Part shown: positions 1 through 6,168 of the stretch, in pieces
Layout of the letters: each line of letters opens with the position of its first letter
Position numbering within the stretch: position 1 is the stretch's first letter
Assembly: GCA_022704885.1 (NCBI GenBank)
Contig: JAKJFO010000102.1
Span: 1 to 14,708 of the forward strand
Length of the DNA: 14,708 nt
Direction: 5' to 3'
From: Candidatus Rifleibacteriota bacterium
GTDB taxonomy: Bacteria > Riflebacteria > Ozemobacteria > Ozemobacterales > Ozemobacteraceae
Program-made: the position numbers and the translations under genes
Notes under the pieces: generated by a model
What the model was told of the DNA's origin: nothing
What the model saw: only the letters and a program-made list of their open reading frames with translations
Database searches by the model: none

Positions 1-503
1 TGCGGCAGCATCATGGTGCCGAGCATCAGCATGAAAGCCAGATCTTTGAGGGGAAAGTCAAAGAAAGCAAAGGCGTATGCCGCTAAAGATGCAAAAAACA
101 ACGATACTGCGGTAACCGTGATGGTTACGAACAGGGTGTTGAGAAAGAAACGGTAGAATGGCTGTGCTTTCCAGGCGTAGACGTAGTTGTCATACCATTT
201 AAAAGGAGCACGTACTTTTTTGTCACGTTCTGCTGCCGGTTTCTCCTGCTCTTTATCCCAGAGGCGCTGGCGCTCGGCGCGGCGCTCGATGCGATCGCGG
301 TCTTCCTGCGAATTGAGCATATCAGGCCGCGCGACGTCGGGCAGAAGAACGATTTCTTTGCTGGTCGTAAGAATCTCGTCATCGCCCTTGAACGAGGTCG
401 AGATCATCCAGACGAAGGGGAACAGCATGAAGAAACCGCCGATGATGAGCAACGTATGAATCGCGACATGGGCGGGGTTTTTAACTTTGAGTGTGTTCTG
501 CAT
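1..503 (-). CDS. Sugar ABC transporter permease, MalG/UgpE type (partial, C-terminus outside window)
   Basis: This is the inner-membrane permease subunit that would pair with the MalF-like protein encoded just upstream to import a sugar or sugar derivative. It reads open from an ATG at 503 to the window edge, giving 167 residues. The ribosome binding site AAGGGG lies 7 bases before the ATG. It shows a cytoplasmic N-terminus, a first membrane segment near residues 13-36 ending in the family-typical MISTSFK, then YDNYVYAWKAQPFYRFFLNT and a second hydrophobic stretch (about 118-146) with SLAAYAFAFFDFP, all typical of the MalG branch. Between these blocks sits an unusually long, very charged insert (about residues 46-101, rich in Arg, Glu, Asp and Lys) predicted to be in the first periplasmic loop. 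It starts 11 bases after the malF-like stop, so the two are co-transcribed. The EAA loop falls outside the window, and the substrate cannot be read from the sequence. Confidence 0.88.
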   Translation of the reverse strand, partial: MQNTLKVKNPAHVAIHTLLIIGGFFMLFPFVWMISTSFKGDDEILTTSKEIVLLPDVARPDMLNSQEDRDRIERRAERQRLWDKEQEKPAAERDKKVRAPFKWYDNYVYAWKAQPFYRFFLNTLFVTITVTAVSLFFASLAAYAFAFFDFPLKDLAFMLMLGTMMLP

Positions 504-514
504 GTTTATACCCC

Positions 515-1393
515 TTATGAATAGTGCACTTTCTTTTCAAGATACAGCTTGTTGAAAAGAGTGCAGGCGAAGATGATCATGAACAGCGTAAAGGCAATGG
601 CGAGGGCGTAGCCAAATTCGAACTGTTCAAAGGCTTTGCGGTAGAGATAGTAGACGATGACCATGGTGCTCTTGAGCGGGCCGCCACGAGGGGTCATCAT
701 GTAGACCTGAGAGAACACCTGAAAAGAGCCGATGGTCGAAATGGTGAAGACGAAAAAGGTTGTCGGCGAAAGCAGCGGCCAGGTGATATGGCGAAACTGC
801 TGCCAGCGGCTGGCGCCATCGATGCGGGCTGCTTCGTAGAGGTGCTTGGGTATGTTCTGCAGGCCGGCCAGAAAGATGATGACATTGTGGCCGAGGCCTT
901 TCCAGACACTCATCAAAATGATGCAGGGCATTGCCCAGAACGGGTCCTGCAGCCATGTCTGTGGATTTATGCTGAAAATATCGAGAACCTTGTTGAGAAG
1001 ACCGAAATCGGGGTGATAGATAAAGTTCCAGACGATGGCTACGGCGTTGATCGAGGTAATTACCGGGATAAAATATACCGTGCGGTAAAAGCCAATGGCT
1101 GAAATCGGGTTGTTCAAAAGCATGGCTATCAACATCGAAAAGAAGATCGACAGTGGCACGCTGATGGCAGCGTAATAGACGGTGTTCCACAGCGATTTGT
1201 AGAACATCGGGTCGTCGGCGAGGCGCAGATAGTTGGATGCTCCGACGAACTCGGGGGCGCCGATCAGATCCCATTCGTAAAAACTCACCGCCAGTGAGTA
1301 AAAAATGGGAAGCACGTGAAAAATGACCAGTATGACTATTACCGGCATCAGATACAGGTAAGCTGACCAGTCTTTGTTGCGTTTATTTGCCAT
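515..1393 (-). CDS. Sugar ABC transporter permease, MalF/UgpA type
   Basis: This 292-residue inner-membrane protein belongs to the binding-protein-dependent carbohydrate importers (CUT1 family, permease 1). It has six hydrophobic segments. The first is near residues 12-35, followed by the family signature of a periplasmic stretch with FVGASNYLRL and then SLWNTVYYA. The EAA loop that contacts the ATPase is clear at about residues 187-206 (EAARIDGASRWQQFRHITWP), preceded by GLGHNVIIFLAGLQNIP. Its length is normal for UgpA/LacF-like proteins. The ATG at 1393 is preceded by AGGA about 12 bases upstream. It forms a pair with the downstream MalG-like gene. No promoter is visible in the roughly 30 bases between the hairpin at 1425-1461 and this start, so expression probably depends on read-through from the upstream gene or on a promoter inside it. 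The transported substrate is unknown. Confidence 0.93.
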   Translation of the reverse strand: MANKRNKDWSAYLYLMPVIVILVIFHVLPIFYSLAVSFYEWDLIGAPEFVGASNYLRLADDPMFYKSLWNTVYYAAISVPLSIFFSMLIAMLLNNPISAIGFYRTVYFIPVITSINAVAIVWNFIYHPDFGLLNKVLDIFSINPQTWLQDPFWAMPCIILMSVWKGLGHNVIIFLAGLQNIPKHLYEAARIDGASRWQQFRHITWPLLSPTTFFVFTISTIGSFQVFSQVYMMTPRGGPLKSTMVIVYYLYRKAFEQFEFGYALAIAFTLFMIIFACTLFNKLYLEKKVHYS

Positions 1394-1419
1394 TGCTCTT
1401 GTTGTCCTGACTAGTGGTT

Positions 1420-1461
1420 TAAAAACGGGCGCCGCTTACCTGATGCATAAGTGGCGCCCGT
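1420..1461 (-). terminator. Hairpin with T tract between the secreted protein gene and malF-like gene
   Basis: Bases 1425-1438 pair with 1448-1461, 14 positions with a single mismatch around a 9-base loop; the outer 9 pairs (ACGGGCGCC with GGCGCCCGT) are perfect and GC-rich. Read on the minus strand, the stem is followed directly by TTTTT, the classic form of a Rho-independent terminator. It begins 10 bases after the stop of the tandem GATase1-like gene and lies 27 bases before the malF-like start. It may be a full terminator or an attenuator that sets the permease genes lower than the secreted protein. Confidence 0.8.
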
Positions 1462-1470
1462 AAAAGTCTG

Positions 1471-3105
1471 TTATCTTCTGTTGCGTCTGCTGGTTGGCTG
1501 CTTTGCCAGCTGGCGAAGCAGGGTGTCCCAGAGCAGCGGGGTTTCATGAGTAAACGGGGGCGGTCCGGGCATCGACATGTTGATGTCGCTGTCAGGATAC
1601 TGATAGTCGGTAAAGTTGCAGGTGCCGATCATTACCAGAGTGCCATTGACCACTTTTTCAATGGCCATGATCGGAATCGGCATGCCTTTCGGATAAAGAA
1701 CCGCCGGAACCCGCTTGTCGCCATCTTTGTTGAAGCTTTCGGGGTTGGCGCTGACAAGTATTTCGACGCCGGCTTCTTCGGTCAGAGGCTGGTTGTTGCG
1801 GTCGATGAGCGAGCAGGTACCCCAGGTAATAGCAGTAGTTACGCCTTTGGTCACCGGGTGATCTTTTTTGATACCACGTGAGAGAACGCCCCAGGGCTTG
1901 TTGGTTTTGTTCTTTTCATCCCAGACCTGGTCGTCGTTAAAGCGCATCACGGCGCCAATTTTGCCAAGAACGAAATTGAGCGTGGCGGTGCCGCGCAGTT
2001 TCGATGAATCCCAGGCGGCGCCCATGATCAGGTTGCCGCCAGCCATGAACCAGTCAGCGATAGCCTGAGCTTCGGTGTCGATATAACGAAATGACGGGTC
2101 GGGCAGGATGAGCGTGCCAAAATTCTTGAGCATTTCGGGCTTGATCAGGTTGAGGGTGAAATAAACCTTCAAACCATTGCGCTGCATATGCTTTTCGAAG
2201 GTTTTCATCTTGTCTGACGAAGCGTTGCCATGAGCGGCATCGATCAGAATATTGATCGCCTTTTCAGAAGCATTGGCCTCGTTATACATGGGAACTATAC
2301 GAGAGGGAACGCGCTTGCCGGTTTCTTTGCCGGTGGTCCAGGCCAGGGCGTTGTAAGCCAGCTGAGGATGTGAATACATGAATGAATCGTAGCTGTCGTG
2401 CAGCTTGTTCTTGCTGCCGTTGGGGCTGCCAGTGCCGTCATCGAACGGAGAGCTGTCGCCGATGGCGATGACGCGGCCTTTGCCATATTCTGCCGCTACG
2501 ACATAAGGTGCTTTGGTTATACGGCTGTCGATAAGACCGACAGCTTTGCCATCGCCTTCGACGATGTCGAAGGTCGAACCGGCCCAGGCACCAACCGCGC
2601 GAACGCCAAACATGGCCGGGTGGCTGCTGTTATAGGAGCCGGAAAGAGGCGATTCGTAAATAGTGTTTTCCTGAAATTTGAAACCGAACTTTGGCACGAA
2701 GACGTTGAATATTTTTACCGCATCCCAGCCGTTGTTGTTGCGGTCGGCACCGGCGTGGTCGCCGATGATGAACAGGCCGCCACCGTTGTTGACGAATTCG
2801 AGAATCGCGGTTTGCTCTTCGGCCGAATAAGGATTGTTGGGTTCAGCGAGAATGATAGCCTGAAAATTTTTGAGCAGTTCGCTGCTGATAAGCGCACCAC
2901 GGCCACCGAACTTGCTGAGGCTGGTAACGACGAAGCCATTTTCTTTGAGCATGTCGGCCATCTCAGAGTAAGCGCCTTCCGGTATCCAGTCGGCATTGCC
3001 TGCCGTCTGGGCGTGTGTGTCGTCATAAAGAACTTCGGCGCCGTTGACTGCTGCACAAACCGTCAGCAGCAAAAAGGCCATCATCAAAAAGCTGATCTTT
3101 TTCAT
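1471..3105 (-). CDS. Exported protein with two tandem GATase1-like (ThuA/DUF4350-like) domains
   Basis: The product is 544 residues. The ATG at 3105 is chosen because a strong GGGGGAAGG ribosome binding site sits just before it and it opens a normal Sec signal peptide (MKKISFLMMAFLLLTV, likely cleavage after NGA at residue 23). An upstream start at 3168 would run through the promoter. The mature part is a duplication. Residues 24-260 and 283-535 share the same order of motifs: a strand with a D-D-x-H or D-A-A-H turn, a helix, LLKNFQAIILAEPN versus MLKNFGTLILPDPS, a helix, then GGGLFIIGDHAG versus GGNLIMGAAWDS, and near the end GKGRVIAIGDSSP versus NGTLVMIGTCNF. This is the class I glutamine amidotransferase-like fold seen in ThuA and DUF4350 proteins, but I see no Cys-His-Glu triad, so it is probably a binding or structural domain or a different hydrolase. 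It lies upstream of sugar permease genes, suggesting a role with an extracellular carbohydrate. The function is not known. Confidence 0.8.
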   Translation of the reverse strand: MKKISFLMMAFLLLTVCAAVNGAEVLYDDTHAQTAGNADWIPEGAYSEMADMLKENGFVVTSLSKFGGRGALISSELLKNFQAIILAEPNNPYSAEEQTAILEFVNNGGGLFIIGDHAGADRNNNGWDAVKIFNVFVPKFGFKFQENTIYESPLSGSYNSSHPAMFGVRAVGAWAGSTFDIVEGDGKAVGLIDSRITKAPYVVAAEYGKGRVIAIGDSSPFDDGTGSPNGSKNKLHDSYDSFMYSHPQLAYNALAWTTGKETGKRVPSRIVPMYNEANASEKAINILIDAAHGNASSDKMKTFEKHMQRNGLKVYFTLNLIKPEMLKNFGTLILPDPSFRYIDTEAQAIADWFMAGGNLIMGAAWDSSKLRGTATLNFVLGKIGAVMRFNDDQVWDEKNKTNKPWGVLSRGIKKDHPVTKGVTTAITWGTCSLIDRNNQPLTEEAGVEILVSANPESFNKDGDKRVPAVLYPKGMPIPIMAIEKVVNGTLVMIGTCNFTDYQYPDSDINMSMPGPPPFTHETPLLWDTLLRQLAKQPTSRRNRR

Positions 3106-3139
3106 TCGCCTTCCCCCTTGCCATATTTTGAGTCTAGAC

Positions 3140-3168
3140 AGTATAAGAAAAAACGACAAAAGAGGCAA
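3140..3168 (-). promoter_or_regulatory. Sigma70-type promoter for the tandem GATase1-like gene
   Basis: Read on the minus strand there is TTGCCT (3168-3163), a spacer of exactly 17 bases, and TATACT (3145-3140). These match the -35 and -10 consensus at 4/6 and 5/6 positions. The expected start of transcription is near 3133, leaving a leader of about 28 bases before the ribosome binding site and ATG at 3105. It separates this transcription unit from the long operon that ends at 3206. Confidence 0.7.
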
Positions 3169-3205
3169 GTTTATTGCGAAAAATCAGCTGTGTCGAGGTT
3201 TTGCT

Positions 3206-5080
3206 TCAGTTTTCGACGTTGACCAGCCCTTCGACGATTCGGCGCAGGTCGCCCGACCAGAGGTTGAGCGGGCCATTAAAATTGGCGAGCATGAAGATGC
3301 GGCTGATGTCTTTGTTGAACCGGAGCAGTCTCAGGTTGTATTCTTCGAGAAACTTCAGCAGCAGCGTCATTTTTGCAGCCGGAATATCGCTGAACACCGA
3401 AACATTGCTTTCGGGAAAGGGGTAGGGCGATTGACGATGATTGTAGACATTCTGTTGCTGGCTGATATCGTCTGGGCGCCGGAGGCCGATAAACCAGATG
3501 TTTTCGAACTTGTCGGAAAACAGGTTGTTGCTGTGATTGAAGCCGGCATCGTAGATGTTTTTGAACTTGCCGTCAAGATTGCGAAAAACGTAGAGATACT
3601 TCATTGGCAGCGCCGATGGTGCGCTTACCGCTTCTTTTGCCCCGGTGTCGCGGCTGACAGAAGTTGTCGGGCCGGCTGTGATATTGGCGGTGAATGCAGA
3701 GCTGAGGTCCCAGAATGGTGTGTTGAGGCGCTTGCTCATGAGCCGGCCTTCGAGGTAGAGAACGCGGTCGTTGGTCCAGAATGAGACGAGTTTGATGGTG
3801 TTGCGTGACTCTACCCGCTGTGCATGATCTTCGTTAACCGAAAAGTCTGGTTTGATGCGATAACGATGCAATACGCACTTGCGATAGTCAAGATCATCGA
3901 AGATGTAGCGCTGTCTGGCCTGACCGATCACTTCGACCAGTGCGAACGAATCGCTGTCATCAGACCAGATGATCTCGGCGACTTCATTGGGAACTCTGAC
4001 AGCATGCATCACCACTTTGTTGGACTTGAGATCGAGCAGATGTACCGACCTCGCTGAAGTCAGCATAAGGCGGCTGCTGTCAGGTGACCAGCAGATATGC
4101 GGGTTGATAAAGTCTGCTTCATCTGCGATTTCTGACTCGCCGATTTTGAGGGTTGCAGCTGCATCGGCGTCGTAGAGAAAAAAGCTGCGTTCCATGGTTT
4201 CGTTGTTAAGCAGCAGACCGGCCAGCAGAGGCCTGTGTGGAGCCCATTGCATTGTCAGGAGAATCAGATTGTCATTGTCGAACAGCCGTTTGCTTGTGCT
4301 TGCCGTTAATGACATGATCATCGGTCGCATGCCGTCTGTGAAGGCCAGATACCTGCCATCACCCGAAGCACTGAGGTCGGCATACCAGGTGCGTGCCTGA
4401 TCGAGTAAGAGTTCAGCCCGGCAGACATTGTCGGCATCGTTCATCAGAAAAAGGCGATTACTGCGCTGAAAGGGTCTTGCGGTAATGACCCGGTTGTCAT
4501 CCACTACGCAGAAGTCGGTGTCTGGTTCGAGGCTTTTTTGAAAATATGAGTGATTGATCAGTTCTGTGCGCATCGCTATTTTGCTGACCGGGCGCGGCAA
4601 CTGATCGGGTATGGAAAACAGCGACTCGGCGTTTTCCAGATGGTAGGTGGCATCGGTTACATCGCGATCCTTGAAATGCTGGTTGATCTGGTTAAGGCAG
4701 CTGTTCAAGCCCGTCTCACGTAATCGCAGCAGTCTGCTGTCATCTGTTCCAGCTTCGACTGCCAGGTCAGGTGCATAGACCAGGCGCAGTGAAGTGCCGG
4801 TAGCGATTTTTTGAAGTCTGCCGAGGTATTGCATGTAATTCTCAAACAGGTTTACCAGCAGATTCAGACGAGGAACTTCGATATTGCTGGGGTTCTCAGA
4901 ATTGATGCCTGAACGCAATGGTGGCTGAAATACGAGTTCTATGGAAGGCATTCTGAAGCTGACTGCCTGTTCGTTGATCTGTGCCGTCGCCAGCGCTGGT
5001 AGCAAAGCTGTAAGTATCGCTATTGTCAGGCAGGTTGTCAATTTCGACTGAGTGTTTGAAAAGTATCGGTGTATCATCAT
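3206..5080 (-). CDS. Exported TolB-like beta-propeller protein
   Basis: The product is 624 residues. A Sec signal peptide covers about residues 1-33, with cleavage likely at ATA|Q. Residues 34-220 form a mixed helical region that I do not recognise. From about 230 on there are repeats of the PD40/WD40-like kind found in TolB and related periplasmic propellers: LSASGDGRYLAF at 236-247, CWSPDSSRLMLTSA at 330-343, IWSDDSDSFALVEV at 371-384, each followed by strands such as VHLLDLKSNKVV. The C-terminal part (roughly 520-620) is less clearly repeated. There are no catalytic motifs. The start ATG overlaps the ispG stop as ATGA, with the ribosome binding site AAGGAAG inside the end of ispG; a second ATG is the very next codon. 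It is the last gene of the six-gene operon. A scaffold or binding role in the periplasm is inferred; it is not TolB itself, since tol/pal genes are absent and the N-terminal region differs. Confidence 0.75.
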   Translation of the reverse strand: MMIHRYFSNTQSKLTTCLTIAILTALLPALATAQINEQAVSFRMPSIELVFQPPLRSGINSENPSNIEVPRLNLLVNLFENYMQYLGRLQKIATGTSLRLVYAPDLAVEAGTDDSRLLRLRETGLNSCLNQINQHFKDRDVTDATYHLENAESLFSIPDQLPRPVSKIAMRTELINHSYFQKSLEPDTDFCVVDDNRVITARPFQRSNRLFLMNDADNVCRAELLLDQARTWYADLSASGDGRYLAFTDGMRPMIMSLTASTSKRLFDNDNLILLTMQWAPHRPLLAGLLLNNETMERSFFLYDADAAATLKIGESEIADEADFINPHICWSPDSSRLMLTSARSVHLLDLKSNKVVMHAVRVPNEVAEIIWSDDSDSFALVEVIGQARQRYIFDDLDYRKCVLHRYRIKPDFSVNEDHAQRVESRNTIKLVSFWTNDRVLYLEGRLMSKRLNTPFWDLSSAFTANITAGPTTSVSRDTGAKEAVSAPSALPMKYLYVFRNLDGKFKNIYDAGFNHSNNLFSDKFENIWFIGLRRPDDISQQQNVYNHRQSPYPFPESNVSVFSDIPAAKMTLLLKFLEEYNLRLLRFNKDISRIFMLANFNGPLNLWSGDLRRIVEGLVNVEN

Positions 5081-6168
5081 TTTTCTTCCTTTTTGCCGGT
5101 CTGCAGACTGGTAAAAATTTCTTCGATCAGGCCGTCGACGAGTTGATCCATGGGCAGACTTCTGACAACCTTGCCATTTTTGAAGATCAGACCGCTGTCT
5201 TTGCCGCCGGCTATGCCAAAGTCAGCCTGCTCGGCTTCTCCCGGTCCATTCACCGCACAGCCCATCACCGCGACCTGAAATGAATCGCTGATCCCTGACA
5301 GTCGCTGCTGAACCTTGCGCGCGATTTCCTGCAGTGGTATCTGGCAGCGCCCGCAGGTCGGGCAGGAGACGATAACCGGGCCAGACTTGCGCAAACCGGC
5401 TGCCTGCAGAATTTTATGGCCGGTTACCACTTCCAGAGCCGATTCACCAGTAAGTGAAACCCTGATCGTGTCGCCAATGCCCTGTAACAGCAGGCTTCCG
5501 ATGCCCATGGCCGATCTGACGATTCCATCTTCAGGCAATCCAGACTCGGTTACGCCGAGGTGAAGCGGGTAATCGCAGGCCGCCGCCGCGATTTTGACAG
5601 CTTCACACATTGTCTGCAGATCGAAGGCTTTGATAGCGATTTTGATCAACTCGAATCCGCACTTTTCGAGCAGTTTTACTTCGTTCATCGCTGATTCGGC
5701 GAGCCCAGCCGCAGTTACCCCGCCATATTTGAGTTTAATCGCAGGGTCGAGCGATCCTGCGTTGACGCCGACTCTGATTGGCACCTGCCAGTCGGCTGCA
5801 GCTGCGGCGACCTCGCGTATTTTTTCCTCACTGCGAATGTTGCCGGGATTCAGCCGCAGCCCGTGTACGCCATTCTGTATGGCGTCAAGAGCGAGCTGAT
5901 GATCAAAATGAATATCGGCAATGACGGGTATGGGCGAGCTGCTGCAGATTTCCTTGAGAGCTTTGGCAGCTGCGGCATCGGGCACAGCCAGTCGGATTAT
6001 GTCACAGCCAGCCATTCTGAGATGGTTTATTTCGCTCAGGGTTGCCGCAACGTCTCGTGTATCTGTTTTGGTCATGCTTTGCACGCTGATCGGCGCATTG
6101 CCTCCGACAGCGACTCTGCCAACCATAATCTGTCTGCTTTTTCGTCTTATCTGATTCTTTTGATTCAT
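5077..6168 (-). CDS. ispG: 4-hydroxy-3-methylbut-2-en-1-yl diphosphate synthase (IspG/GcpE)
   Basis: This 363-residue cytoplasmic iron-sulfur enzyme converts 2-C-methyl-D-erythritol 2,4-cyclodiphosphate to HMBPP, the penultimate step of the MEP isoprenoid pathway. The N-terminal TIM-barrel half carries PISVQSMTKTDTRD (26-39), PVIADIHFD (81-89), GLRLNPGNI (103-111) and HLGVTESG (203-210). The C-terminal [4Fe-4S] domain carries SCPTCGRC (268-275) and VMGCAVNGPGEA (301-312), supplying cluster cysteines C269, C272 and C304 and the conserved Glu at 311. The length and motif order are those of the standard bacterial two-domain form, without the insert of the plant and Chlamydia type. The ATG at 6168 overlaps the stop of the upstream SpoIIE-type gene as ATGA, with AGGT 8 bases upstream, so translation is coupled. 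The flavodoxin/ferredoxin partner is not in the window. Placement among signalling and pilin genes is unusual. Confidence 0.98.
   Translation of the reverse strand: MNQKNQIRRKSRQIMVGRVAVGGNAPISVQSMTKTDTRDVAATLSEINHLRMAGCDIIRLAVPDAAAAKALKEICSSSPIPVIADIHFDHQLALDAIQNGVHGLRLNPGNIRSEEKIREVAAAAADWQVPIRVGVNAGSLDPAIKLKYGGVTAAGLAESAMNEVKLLEKCGFELIKIAIKAFDLQTMCEAVKIAAAACDYPLHLGVTESGLPEDGIVRSAMGIGSLLLQGIGDTIRVSLTGESALEVVTGHKILQAAGLRKSGPVIVSCPTCGRCQIPLQEIARKVQQRLSGISDSFQVAVMGCAVNGPGEAEQADFGIAGGKDSGLIFKNGKVVRSLPMDQLVDGLIEEIFTSLQTGKKEEK

Noticed and set aside
524..1102. Open frame of 192 codons on the plus strand opposite the malF-like gene
   Set aside because: It lies fully antisense to a clear permease gene, has no family-like motifs and no ribosome binding site; it is a by-product of codon use on the other strand.
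3169..3205. Possible terminator after the propeller gene
   Set aside because: GTCGA/TCGAC can pair weakly across about 16 bases, with TTTTT further on, but the stem is too short to call.
2398..3222. Open frame of 274 codons on the plus strand opposite the tandem GATase1-like gene
   Set aside because: Antisense to a gene with signal peptide, promoter and duplicated domain; it also runs across the promoter region and its translation shows no domain pattern.
3044..3784. Open frame of 246 codons on the plus strand opposite the propeller gene
   Set aside because: Spans an intergenic region and the antisense of a coupled operon gene, with no start signal and no recognisable motifs.
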